The notes under the pieces are model-generated. The model was not told where the DNA came from and made no database searches. It saw only the letters and a program-made list of their open reading frames with translations. Of a stretch of DNA of 28,989 nt, positions 1 through 8,163 are shown in pieces. Position numbers and translations under genes: made by a program. The DNA is taken from positions 1 to 28,989 of the forward strand of contig JAZTWW010000003.1 in assembly GCA_045636065.1 (NCBI GenBank), written 5' to 3'. Position 1 is the first letter of the stretch. The number at the start of each line of letters is the position of its first letter. This stretch comes from RGIG5050 sp045636065 (GTDB taxonomy: Bacteria; Verrucomicrobiota; Kiritimatiellia; RFP12; UBA1067).

Positions 1-50
1 GAATGGGTAATGGGGAATGGGGAATGGGAATGGGAGTGGCATGGGGATTG
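1..50. repeat. G-rich short tandem repeat at window edge
   Basis: The first 50 bases are built of degenerate copies of a six- to seven-base unit of the type GGGGAAT/GGGAAT, with runs of three or four G. No gene can be supported here. The repeat continues to the window edge, so its true extent is unknown. G-runs this regular could form a G-quadruplex, but that is inference only. Confidence 0.6.
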
Positions 51-73
51 TTTTGGGGAAGTGGATTTAAGGT

Positions 74-256
74 GGCAAGCCGATTTTTGGGAAGGGATGT
101 AAGGGATAAACGTGATAAAAGCGATAAATCCGAGTGGATGGACTTTGATTGGGCAAGAGGGATGAAAGCGATAAATCCAATAAAGTGGACTTTAAATCGG
201 ATTTATCCCTTAAATCCCTTTGATCCCTTATATCCCTTTCCCAAAATCGGCTTGCC
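74..256. repeat. Large imperfect inverted repeat
   Basis: The left arm (74 to about 131) starts GGCAAGCCGATTTT and continues through AGGGAT, TAAGGGATAAA and AGCGATAAATCC. The right arm (about 196 to 256) is its imperfect reverse complement, ending in AATCGGCTTGCC. Inside, the phrase AAAGCGATAAATCC followed shortly by GTGGACTTT or TGGACTTT occurs twice, at 118-131 and 166-179. The arms read as open frames on both strands, but the translations are only low-complexity repeat products. It may be a dispersed intergenic repeat or a MITE-like remnant. No terminal target duplication was recognised. Confidence 0.6.
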
Positions 257-299
257 CCAAATAATCCTCCCCTAAATCGGCTTGCCCACAATAATCCTC
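244..299. repeat. Two 26-bp direct repeats, 30-bp period
   Basis: Two copies, at 244-269 and 274-299, begin AAATCGGCTTGCCC and end AATAATCCTC, with two mismatches. Their first 13 bases are the reverse complement of the start of the inverted-repeat arm at 74-86, so this core occurs three times within 230 bp. It therefore belongs to the same repeat family as the larger inverted repeat. Confidence 0.65.
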
Positions 300-315
300 A
301 AATCCTATACCCCGA

Positions 316-340
316 TCGCTCCGTCAAAAGATCGGAGCGA
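316..340 (-). terminator. Possible transcription-end hairpin after the pbpC operon
   Basis: A perfect 8-bp stem, TCGCTCCG (316-323) with CGGAGCGA (333-340), encloses a 9-base loop and lies about 65 bp beyond the stop codon of the PBP1C gene. It is the first stable hairpin after a long same-strand gene run. No T-tract follows on the minus strand, so it is not a classical intrinsic terminator. It may be an RNA-end structure, or unrelated. The rest of 301-404 shows nothing recognisable. Confidence 0.3.
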
Positions 341-404
341 AAGCTGCACCGGACCGGGTAATCCAAAATAATGCCTCATCAGATCTAGTGGGAGCCTAGC
401 GTAA

Positions 405-2375
405 CTAATCCCCGCCGATCAGAAAATCTGGTGTGCCGATGGAGAATTCGACGGTGGCGGCGGGGCCTTTAGGAGGAACTGCCTTGACTTTGTGCCGCCC
501 GCGCCCGAACCGCCCGGGAGGCGGCCTAAAGCCAATGCCCATGCCGTCTGAATACCAGTAGACGCCCTCGGTGTTGGAGATGAACTTGAGCTCAAGGGCA
601 TCCTCCTCAGGATCTATCTGGTAGTTCTTTGGCGCAGGGCTCAGTATCGCAAGAGGCGGCTTTGGAGGCGCGGCCGTCTCCATTCGCTCGAACTCCCTGA
701 CTGGAGGCCGCCCCCAGTTAGGGGGCTCCTCCGAACGGTACAGGTACGACATGATCTCCCCTGCGGCAGGCGCGGCAAGCTCCGCGCCGACGAGCCTTTT
801 GCTCCTTCGCCCGCTCTTGTTGCCGAACCATACGGCGACAACCCAATCCTTCGTGTAGGCGACGCACCATGCATCGCAGTGGTTGTTTGACGTACCAGTC
901 TTCCACGCCACGTCGAGATCGCACCCGGGAAGCGGCCGCGCCCTAAGCATCGCCCCAAGATCGCGCACGGCGGGCGAATCCTTCGCCGCGAGGCTCCTGT
1001 AGGCCCCGGCAATGTCGAGAAGCCTGTACCCCGCGCTTCCGAGCGCGAGCGAAAGGCCGTTCGTCGCCACCTGCCCCTCGGCGGCAAGCCCCCATGACGA
1101 AAACGCCTCCGTGACGCGCCTTTCGCCAAGCCTTGCGACAAGCCTTACAGCCGGCGTATTGAGGCTCGCCGAAAGGGCCTCCGTCGCCGTCACCTCGCCC
1201 CTGAACGAACCGTCGTAGTTCGACGGGGCGTAGCTCCCGTACCTTACCGGCGCATCGAGAAGCTTCGTCTCCGGCGTTATGATCCCCCCTTCAAGCGCCT
1301 CAAGGTATATGAACGGCTTAAGTACGCTCCCCGCGCTCCTGACGGCGCGCGCCGCATCCACCTGCCCGTCCCCGGGGCGCGCCCAGTCGAGCGTCCCCAC
1401 GTATGCGCGAACCTCGCCGGATGGGACGTCCATCACGATGGCCGCGGCATCGTTCACGTCCTCAACCCTTTCCGTGCGCTTTGCAAGGAACCTTCTCACC
1501 ATCCGCGTAAGGCGCGCGTCGATCGTGCCGATCGTCCACAGGGCATGCGTCCATTCCTTCGCCTCGGATATCGTCTCGAAATCGGGCGGCATCGAGAAAT
1601 CCCTGTACCTTATCCTTGAAGCCTCGCATATCCTCGCGGCCTCTGCCTCGTCCATCATGCCGCGCCTCACAAGCTGGAGCAGGACGCGCGACTGGCGCCT
1701 TCTAGCCGCCTCTGGGTGGCGGTCTGGGCGGTACCTGTTGGGCGCCTGCGGAAGCCCGACGAGGATGCTCGCCTCGACGACGTCTATCTCGCTCGCATGA
1801 AGCCCGAAATACGCCCGGCAGGCAGCCTCTATCCCGTAGTACTGCCCTCCGTAGGGGATATTGTTGAAATACGCCTCGAGTATCTCCTCCTTCGTATGAA
1901 GCATCTCCATCTTGCGCGCCTTCGCCGCCTGGAGGAATTTGCGCCAGAGCCCGCGCTTGCTGTTGAGGTAGCTCATATCGGCCACCTGCATCGAGATTGT
2001 GCTTGCGCCGCTTACGATCCTGAAGTGGATGAGATCCTGCCAGAATGCCCTCGCAAGCGAAAGGTAGTCCACGCCGCTGTGCGAGAAGAAGCGCGAATCT
2101 TCCGCGCCCAGCATGAACTTCACGACATCGTCCGGGATGTCGCTCAAGCGCACGTTGAAGCGCCACTGGTGGTCGTACGTCCGCTCGGCCCATACGGCCT
2201 CGCCGCTCCTGTCGCGCCAGAACTTGACCTCGGTCCTTTCCGCGAGCGCGGGGAAAGGATCCTCGACGAAGTACGGCGCAAGAAACCACATTACGGCAAG
2301 GAAGGCCGCGGCAGAGGCCGCAGCCTTCCAGGACCATCCTGCGATTCTCCTCAGGCTCGGGAACCTGAAACGCAT
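405..2375 (-). CDS. pbpC: Penicillin-binding protein 1C (transglycosylase/transpeptidase)
   Basis: A 656-residue bifunctional peptidoglycan synthase anchored in the inner membrane with its catalytic part in the periplasm. A membrane segment lies at about 18-36. The GT51 transglycosylase domain follows, with the catalytic Glu92 in the AEDSRFF motif and the conserved GASTISMQ stretch at 123-130. The transpeptidase domain has Ser350-x-x-Lys353, Ser404-Leu-Asn406 and Lys492-Thr-Gly-Thr. The last 90 residues resemble the C-terminal domain typical of PBP1C (BiPBP_C), which separates it from PBP1A/1B. It is shorter than E. coli PbpC (about 770 residues), mainly after the transpeptidase domain. The start is ATG, 24 bp after the upstream barrel-protein gene, so it is probably co-transcribed. 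Family members polymerise glycan strands and bind penicillin poorly. It is the last gene of the inferred seven-gene operon. Confidence 0.9.
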   Translation of the reverse strand: MRFRFPSLRRIAGWSWKAAASAAAFLAVMWFLAPYFVEDPFPALAERTEVKFWRDRSGEAVWAERTYDHQWRFNVRLSDIPDDVVKFMLGAEDSRFFSHSGVDYLSLARAFWQDLIHFRIVSGASTISMQVADMSYLNSKRGLWRKFLQAAKARKMEMLHTKEEILEAYFNNIPYGGQYYGIEAACRAYFGLHASEIDVVEASILVGLPQAPNRYRPDRHPEAARRRQSRVLLQLVRRGMMDEAEAARICEASRIRYRDFSMPPDFETISEAKEWTHALWTIGTIDARLTRMVRRFLAKRTERVEDVNDAAAIVMDVPSGEVRAYVGTLDWARPGDGQVDAARAVRSAGSVLKPFIYLEALEGGIITPETKLLDAPVRYGSYAPSNYDGSFRGEVTATEALSASLNTPAVRLVARLGERRVTEAFSSWGLAAEGQVATNGLSLALGSAGYRLLDIAGAYRSLAAKDSPAVRDLGAMLRARPLPGCDLDVAWKTGTSNNHCDAWCVAYTKDWVVAVWFGNKSGRRSKRLVGAELAAPAAGEIMSYLYRSEEPPNWGRPPVREFERMETAAPPKPPLAILSPAPKNYQIDPEEDALELKFISNTEGVYWYSDGMGIGFRPPPGRFGRGRHKVKAVPPKGPAATVEFSIGTPDFLIGGD

Positions 2376-2399
2376 CTTGACGTCAGACTCCAGGCGTCA

Positions 2400-3290
2400 T
2401 CAGAAGTCCACCGTAACGCCGATGCCGCCGTACGTCACGTCGCGCTTCGCCTCCTTGGCGTCGGACGCCTTGATCGCATCGCGCGCATCGTCCGAGACGA
2501 GGCAGAACTGCCCGACGAACGCAAAGAGGCCGAAGTGCTCCGAAAGGCGGTAGTCGAGCCTCAGGACGAGATTGAGGGCCTGGAGGCCGGAGTGGTAGCG
2601 GCCCCTAGGATTGCCCTCGTACGGGCCGTAGAGATGCCTGAAGTGGCGGCCGTCGCCTAGATCGCCGAAGAAATCAATGGTGAACGAGAGATTGTCGATG
2701 AACGTGTCGAACCTCTTCTTTACGCCCACGCACCAGTATTCCGACTGCCTCGGACGGCGGATGTACCTCAAACGCCAGTACGGCGTCAGATAGGGGTTGT
2801 CGAGGCACTGCCTCACCTGCCAGTCGCAGAGCGTGTGCGAATGGTGGTAGCCGGGGTTCGTCACCCACTGGCGCGCGACGGTGTTGCGCAGGTTCCAGTT
2901 CTCGGCCAGGTTGAGCGTATACGTGTACGCCAGCACGTAGTCTATCTCGGCGTAGGCGTAGCGGCTCTGCGACGCGGAATTGCCCTTGTCCGTGAGCGAC
3001 GACATCGTCCAGATGTTTGCGTCAATGGCGCCGAAGTCGCCGAGATTGAATTCCCCGTCGATGGACTGCGCCGAATAAGGCTTCGAATCCCATACGTAGC
3101 CGCGGCAGATGTACGCCGTCTCGATGTCGGCGTAGGCGTGGATCGCAAGCCACCTGCCCTCTCCATCGTCCTCTATCTCCTCCACGGCCTCGCGGATCGT
3201 GGAGTCGGCGCTCGCCTCCTCGGCGAAGCAGTTCTGCGCAGCAAACGCAACGGCTGCCGCAGCCGCAAATGCAAAAGGTCTCATCTTCAT
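2400..3290 (-). CDS. Secreted outer-membrane-barrel-like protein
   Basis: A 296-residue protein with a clear signal peptide: Lys/Arg at the start, an alanine-rich core, and likely cleavage after CFA near residue 23. The mature part is rich in Tyr, Trp and alternating hydrophobic residues and ends in Phe, as many outer-membrane beta-barrels do. The region around residues 56-75, with the phrase ICRGYVW, recalls the TorF-like putative porins, but the match is weak and the function is unknown. Its ATG overlaps the stop codon of the upstream receiver-kinase gene (ATGA, 3287-3290), which implies translational coupling to the signalling genes. It could be the porin of an uptake system or an envelope protein regulated with it. 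Confidence 0.65.
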   Translation of the reverse strand: MKMRPFAFAAAAAVAFAAQNCFAEEASADSTIREAVEEIEDDGEGRWLAIHAYADIETAYICRGYVWDSKPYSAQSIDGEFNLGDFGAIDANIWTMSSLTDKGNSASQSRYAYAEIDYVLAYTYTLNLAENWNLRNTVARQWVTNPGYHHSHTLCDWQVRQCLDNPYLTPYWRLRYIRRPRQSEYWCVGVKKRFDTFIDNLSFTIDFFGDLGDGRHFRHLYGPYEGNPRGRYHSGLQALNLVLRLDYRLSEHFGLFAFVGQFCLVSDDARDAIKASDAKEAKRDVTYGGIGVTVDF

Positions 3291-4828
3291 TTCAGCAATC
3301 CTTTCAGTGCATCAATCGTTGCCGGTTTAAGCAGGATCCCGTCAAAGCCCTTCTCCCTGTATACGTCCTTCATCTCCACCTCGGCGGTGAAGAGGTAGAC
3401 AGTCGTCTTTTTGAGGCTTTCGTCGGCCCGTATGGCTGCGGCGAGCTCGACGCCCGTCATCTCGGGCATCCACATGTCGGTTAGAACGAAATCGAAAGCG
3501 GCCTGGCCGGGCGACTTCAGGATGTCGAGAGCCTCGCGCCCGTTCGACGCCACCGCGACATCGACAATCCCGAGCTTCCTGAACATCGTCTTGAGGACGA
3601 TCTGGTTAGTGCGCGTATCGTCCGCGACGAGTATGCGCCAATTGCGGTGCGGTGCCGATTCGGCGCTCTTGGCCGTTTCCTCCGCGCCGCCAGCCCCTTC
3701 CGCAACCTTGACGGACGGGATCGTTATCGTAAAGACCGTACCCTTCCCGAGCTCGGACGCTATCGACATCTCGCCGCCCATCGCGTTGGCGAGCCTGCGG
3801 CAGATGCTTAAGCCAAGGCCGGTTCCGCCCTTGCGGCCCTCCTTGGAGCCAACCTGGACGAAGGGCGTTGCGAGCTTCTTTACATCCTCCGGGGAGATGC
3901 CGCATCCCGTATCCTCGACCGAGAGGCTGAACGTCCCCTTGCGCCCGTCCGCATCCGGCGCAAACTCGGCGCGCAGCTCCACATGCCCCTTCTTCGTGAA
4001 CTTGACGGCGTTGCCGACAAGGTTGAAAGCTATCTGGCGCATGCGCTGCGGATCGAGCATAAGGCGCGGCATGCCGGCCGTCCTGAAGCGGATCTCTAGA
4101 TCCTCCCTCGTGTGGATCACGTGGAAGGATGCCGTTATCTCCTTAAGAAGCGTCGCTACGTCCGTAGGCTCGGGCTCGATTGTCATGCGGCCCGACTCTA
4201 GCTTCGAGAGATCAAGGATGTCGTTTATGAGCTGGAGAAGAGTCCTCCCGCTCATAAGGATCGAGTCGACGGCGAGATCGTGCTCGGCTGCAGTATCGAA
4301 GCCCTGCTTGAGCATCTCGGAAAAGCCGATGATCGCATTGAGCGGCGTACGCATGTCGTGGCTCACCGTCGAGAAGAAGAGGCTCTTCGCAAGCGCCTCC
4401 TGGATGCGCTCGCAGAACACCCTGTTCGCGCGGTTGTCCTTGAGCGTCAAGTGGAAGTGCGCCTTGAGCGTGTCGCGCGTCACGGGCTTCGAGGTCATCC
4501 CGTTCATGCCGGCTGAGATGGCGTTGTCGAAGAGGGCCGGATTCGTGTCGGCGGAGATGCCGATGAAAGGAAGCGTCTTCGCCTTCGGATGCTCGGAGGC
4601 GCGGAACTGCGAGCACGCGTCGATGCCGCTCTTGCGCGGCATGTTTATGTCGGTGAGGACAAGGTCCACCGTGTCGCCGGCGGGGCTGAAGAGCGTCGCG
4701 AGAAGCTCGTCGCCGTCGCCCACCTGTATGCACTCGACTCCAAGATTCTCGATGACGTTGGCGACTATCTCGCGTGCGATCTCCTCGTCGTCCGCCAACA
4801 GCACCCTGTATCCTTCAAACTCCTTCAT
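3287..4828 (-). CDS. Receiver - histidine kinase - receiver hybrid protein
   Basis: A soluble 513-residue signalling protein with no membrane segment. The N-terminal receiver has acidic residues in LADDEE, the phospho-acceptor Asp60 in LTDINMP and the conserved Lys in SKP. The dimerisation/phosphotransfer domain has His157 in the SHDMRTPLNA H-box. The HATPase domain has the N-box around Asn273, DTGCGIS and GGTGLGL. A C-terminal receiver has Asp451 in LTDMWMP and Lys in LLKP. The start at 4828 is preferred over an in-frame ATG at 4864 because AAGGAG (4835-4840) sits 6 bases upstream. It follows the Hpt gene by 45 bp and overlaps the barrel gene by 4 bp. The receiver-first order suggests it takes phosphate from a partner, most simply the upstream permease-kinase through the Hpt protein. 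There is no DNA-binding domain, so the output is unknown. Confidence 0.88.
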   Translation of the reverse strand: MKEFEGYRVLLADDEEIAREIVANVIENLGVECIQVGDGDELLATLFSPAGDTVDLVLTDINMPRKSGIDACSQFRASEHPKAKTLPFIGISADTNPALFDNAISAGMNGMTSKPVTRDTLKAHFHLTLKDNRANRVFCERIQEALAKSLFFSTVSHDMRTPLNAIIGFSEMLKQGFDTAAEHDLAVDSILMSGRTLLQLINDILDLSKLESGRMTIEPEPTDVATLLKEITASFHVIHTREDLEIRFRTAGMPRLMLDPQRMRQIAFNLVGNAVKFTKKGHVELRAEFAPDADGRKGTFSLSVEDTGCGISPEDVKKLATPFVQVGSKEGRKGGTGLGLSICRRLANAMGGEMSIASELGKGTVFTITIPSVKVAEGAGGAEETAKSAESAPHRNWRILVADDTRTNQIVLKTMFRKLGIVDVAVASNGREALDILKSPGQAAFDFVLTDMWMPEMTGVELAAAIRADESLKKTTVYLFTAEVEMKDVYREKGFDGILLKPATIDALKGLLK

Positions 4829-4834
4829 GCAATA

Positions 4835-4840
4835 CTCCTT
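4835..4840 (-). promoter_or_regulatory. Ribosome binding site fixing the hybrid kinase start
   Basis: AAGGAG on the minus strand lies 6 bases before the ATG at 4828-4826. The alternative ATG at 4864-4862 has no purine-rich site. This decides the shorter start and leaves a 45-bp gap to the Hpt gene. Confidence 0.75.
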
Positions 4841-4873
4841 AAAGAGCCGCACACTTATGGACATCGGCCGACG

Positions 4874-5239
4874 CTAGGCGAGGGCGGTGAACTTCGCGTG
4901 CATCGCCTCTAGTCCCGGCAGCGCCTCGGCCACCCCGGCGAGCGAGCCTGCACGCGCAGTCTCGACCATTTCGCTGCAAGGCTCGTAGAGAGGCTTAAGC
5001 CCAAGCGATGCGTACACGCCTTTCAATTCGTGCGAAGCCGCGAAGAAGGCGGCCGCGTCACCGGCCTCGAACGCCGCGCGCATCCTTGCAAGCGCCGTAT
5101 TGGAGGCGAGCTTCTTGAACATCTTCGCATAGAACGCCCTGTTGCCCATGAAAGTTTCATCAAGGGTCGTTTCAACGTTGCACCCCATGGCCGCAAGCCT
5201 ATCGACAAGATCTTCTTCCACTTCGGTACTCTCCTTCAC
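4874..5239 (-). CDS. Hpt-domain phosphotransfer protein
   Basis: A 121-residue protein that is essentially one histidine phosphotransfer domain. The helix carrying the phospho-accepting His70 reads AASHELKGVYASLGL, close to the family pattern HxLKGxxxxxG. Such proteins shuttle phosphate between receivers in multistep relays. The proposed start is a GTG overlapping the TGA of the upstream permease-kinase gene by 4 bp (GTGA). The first clear Met, residue 18, would remove the leading acidic stretch but not the Hpt core. Position between a kinase-receiver and a receiver-kinase-receiver makes it the obvious relay link. Confidence 0.82.
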   Translation of the reverse strand: MKESTEVEEDLVDRLAAMGCNVETTLDETFMGNRAFYAKMFKKLASNTALARMRAAFEAGDAAAFFAASHELKGVYASLGLKPLYEPCSEMVETARAGSLAGVAEALPGLEAMHAKFTALA

Positions 5240-8145
5240 TTCACAAGGAACTTTTCAAGCGTCTCCATGAGAACGGGTATCTTCATCGGCTTTGCGACAT
5301 GCGCATCCATGCCGGCCGCAAGGGACTCCTTCACGTCGGATTCGAACGCATTGGCGCTCAAGGCGATGATGGGAATGTCCGAAAGACCGCGTATGCCCAT
5401 GGCTCTTATCGCGCGCGTCGCCTCGTATCCGTTCATGACCGGCATCTGAACGTCCATGAGAACGGCGTCGAAGTATCCCGCCCCGGCCTGCGCCATCTTT
5501 TCGACGGCGACCTGGCCGTTCTCGGCAGTCTCAAGCTTGAAGCCCATGTCGGAAAGGACGGTGGATGCTATCTCGCGGTTTATCTCGTTGTCCTCCACAA
5601 GGAGGAGTCGCTTCGTGGAGCAGTCGAGCGCCTTGTGCGGGACGTTCTTGGCGCCATCCGCCCCGCCGCCAGGTGCTGTGACGGAATCGGCGGGCGCCAA
5701 AGGAAGCGTCAGTGTGACCGTGAACTCGGTACCCTTCCCCTTCTCGGAAGAGACATCGATGGTCCCCTTCATGAGATCGACGATCCTCTTCGTGATCGAC
5801 ATCCCAAGCCCCGTCCCCTGGATGCCGCTTACTGTTGAGTTGCGCTCGCGCTCGAAGGCGTCGAAGACGTGCGCGGCGAACTCGGGGCTCATGCCTATTC
5901 CCGTATCCTTCACGTGGAGCTCGTACCTTCCGAGGCCTTCGCCCGGAGAATCAAGCTCCTTGAGCGAGAGCACGACCTGCCCGCCCGAGGGCGTGAACTT
6001 GAAGGCGTTGCTCAGAAGGTTAAGAAGAACCCTGTTGAGCCTGTTCTTGTCGCACATCACGCGGCAGTTGCGGGTTCCCGAGGCATCGACCTTGAAGTCG
6101 ATGTTCTTCACCTTGACGTGCGTCGCGAACATGTCGTAGACCTCGGCGAGCGTCGTTACGAGGTCCATCGGGTGCGGCTCAAGCTCCATCTTGCCGGCCT
6201 CTATGCGGCTCATCTCAAGGACGTCGTTTATGAGAGCCAAAAGGTGGTGGCTCGACGCCTCGATCTTGACGAAGTACTCCTTGAGCTGCGCCTCCGTGAC
6301 GCCCTCGCGCTTGGAGAGCTCCGTGTAGCCGATTATGGCGTTCAGGGGCGTACGGATGTCGTGGCTCATGTTCGAGAGGAACGTACTCTTCGCGCGGTCT
6401 CGCTCCTCGGCCTTGGCGTTCGCCACCTCAAGCCGCTCCTCGCGCTTGCGCTGGATCGAATAGAGGCTGAACATCACAATGAGCGAAAGGGAAAGGAGCG
6501 TCATCTGCGAGACGTCGAGCCTCAAAAGGAGAGAATTGAGGCGGTTCATCTCGCCTACAACGAACTTCTCCTTCTCCTTGAACTCCTGGGAACTTCTCCA
6601 GTCGACGCCCGGCGCGTCATGGTGGTGCGCGGCGGCGTATGACATGATGTGCTTCACCGTCTCGGACGTGGCGTTCTGCCCTGCAAGGCGCACCCACATG
6701 AGAGACGAGAAGAAGATGAGCACGATTATCCCCGTCCACACTATCGGCGAGCGGCCGAAACGCTGCTCCGTGTCCCACTTGTACACCTTGCGGTAGAAGA
6801 TGAATCCGAGAAGGCACCAGAAAACGAGAAGGAGATACGATTCCGCGGAGAGCGTCGTCCCGGATATGTAGTTTGGTACGACAAGAAGGAGCGCAAAGCC
6901 GACCGACATGAGCGCTCCTACTGCGCCCGTTGCCATGGTGATCCTATCGCCCTTCTCGGACGCCCTCTTGTATGCGGCGATCGAGGTGCAGCAGTACGCT
7001 ATCGCGGCTCCGAGGCTTGAAACGTCCACCGGCAAGCCGATCACCGTGCGGCCGAAGAACGGTATGGCGGCGGAGACGGCCGTGACGAAAATTATGGCGT
7101 TCACGGGGCGGTCGCACGGCCCCATCTTGACGAACCACTTGCTCCTCGGCATTATGCCGCCGGCGGCAAGGGCCTGTATGAGCCGGCCCATTACGAGCAT
7201 CGCGCCGAAGATGCCCGTCGCTATGCCGGCGAACATCCCGGCGGAGACGAGCGCCACCCCGGCCTGCCCCATATGCCGCTCGACGGCCGCAAAAACAGGC
7301 ATCGCCTTGACGCCTGAAAGACCAGGAAATTCACGGATGTAGTCGTACCACCTCGAATATCCCTCGGGAAGCGAGAGGACCGGGAGGAGCGCCAGCATCG
7401 CGTAGACGAGGGCGATGGCGAGCGTCGCGAAGCAGATGATTCTGAAAAGCCTCTTTGCGGGGAAGCCCTTCTCGCCGGAGAAGTGGGACACGGCTTCGAA
7501 GCCTACGAACGCCCACGGCATCATCGCAAGAATGTGCATGATCTCTTTTACGGGCTTCCCCTTGGGCGCGAACGCGGGGGCCATCGAAGAGAGGCCGCCT
7601 TCATGGCCGAACGCCGCTACTGCGAAGCATACGGCCACGGACGCAAGGAGGAACACCGCAAGGACGCTTTGTATGCGCCACGCGAACTTCTCCTTCGCTA
7701 TCGAAAGTGCGCCCGCGATGACGATCAGCGCGGAGGAGAAAAGCGCCTCGGCGAGGTATATGTCGAATCCGGCGACGGCATAGTGGAAACCGTGCCGCAG
7801 GATGTCGCCGAAGACGTATCTCGAAAGGAGAACTATCGCCGTGGCGTTGGCCCAGAGGATCGCCATGTACGCAAGCGAGAGGAACCACCCGACGAAGAAG
7901 CCGTAGTCCGCGCCGAGCGTCCTCTCTGCATACTGGTAGGCGCCGCCCGGGCCGGGCTCGTATGCGGCCATCCGGCTGTAGTTCCAGCCGATGACCGCCA
8001 TCGCCACGGCGCCGAGCGCTATGCCGGCAATCGCACCGAGAGGTCCGGAGACGGGCAGAAAGCTCGACCCCGGCATGACAAAGGCCCCCCACCCAACTGC
8101 ATAGCCGAATGAGAGGGCCCAGATGGAAAGCGGCGAGAGTTTCAT
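5236..8145 (-). CDS. Amino-acid-permease-like sensor fused to histidine kinase and receiver
   Basis: A 969-residue fusion. Residues 1 to about 450 form a polytopic module of the amino acid/polyamine (APC) transporter superfamily. Its first helix has the GWGAFVMPG pattern, and a PGPGGAYQYAERTLG motif follows at about 64-78. Another membrane segment (about 467-488) and one at about 545-563 flank a 55-residue extracytoplasmic loop containing three consecutive His (507-509). Then come a phosphotransfer domain with His595 (SNMSHDIRTPLNA), an HATPase domain (Asn713, DTGIGMS, GTGLGMS) and a receiver with Asp898 (LMDVQMP) and Lys952. The design parallels CbrA, where a transporter-like domain of another family is fused to a kinase. 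It may sense, carry, or both; the ligand is unknown. It starts 18 bp after nagA and overlaps the Hpt gene. Confidence 0.88.
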   Translation of the reverse strand: MKLSPLSIWALSFGYAVGWGAFVMPGSSFLPVSGPLGAIAGIALGAVAMAVIGWNYSRMAAYEPGPGGAYQYAERTLGADYGFFVGWFLSLAYMAILWANATAIVLLSRYVFGDILRHGFHYAVAGFDIYLAEALFSSALIVIAGALSIAKEKFAWRIQSVLAVFLLASVAVCFAVAAFGHEGGLSSMAPAFAPKGKPVKEIMHILAMMPWAFVGFEAVSHFSGEKGFPAKRLFRIICFATLAIALVYAMLALLPVLSLPEGYSRWYDYIREFPGLSGVKAMPVFAAVERHMGQAGVALVSAGMFAGIATGIFGAMLVMGRLIQALAAGGIMPRSKWFVKMGPCDRPVNAIIFVTAVSAAIPFFGRTVIGLPVDVSSLGAAIAYCCTSIAAYKRASEKGDRITMATGAVGALMSVGFALLLVVPNYISGTTLSAESYLLLVFWCLLGFIFYRKVYKWDTEQRFGRSPIVWTGIIVLIFFSSLMWVRLAGQNATSETVKHIMSYAAAHHHDAPGVDWRSSQEFKEKEKFVVGEMNRLNSLLLRLDVSQMTLLSLSLIVMFSLYSIQRKREERLEVANAKAEERDRAKSTFLSNMSHDIRTPLNAIIGYTELSKREGVTEAQLKEYFVKIEASSHHLLALINDVLEMSRIEAGKMELEPHPMDLVTTLAEVYDMFATHVKVKNIDFKVDASGTRNCRVMCDKNRLNRVLLNLLSNAFKFTPSGGQVVLSLKELDSPGEGLGRYELHVKDTGIGMSPEFAAHVFDAFERERNSTVSGIQGTGLGMSITKRIVDLMKGTIDVSSEKGKGTEFTVTLTLPLAPADSVTAPGGGADGAKNVPHKALDCSTKRLLLVEDNEINREIASTVLSDMGFKLETAENGQVAVEKMAQAGAGYFDAVLMDVQMPVMNGYEATRAIRAMGIRGLSDIPIIALSANAFESDVKESLAAGMDAHVAKPMKIPVLMETLEKFLVK

Positions 8146-8163
8146 CCGGAAGCGAAGCCCTGA

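Noticed and set aside
3..291. Open frames on both strands (90 and 74 codons) at the left edge
   Set aside because: Both translate the same short DNA repeats (RDKRDKSDK-type and RDQRDLRDK-type), overlap each other completely and have no ribosome binding site.
3411..4877. Plus-strand open frame of 488 codons
   Set aside because: Antisense shadow of the receiver-kinase-receiver gene, which has all canonical motifs on the minus strand.
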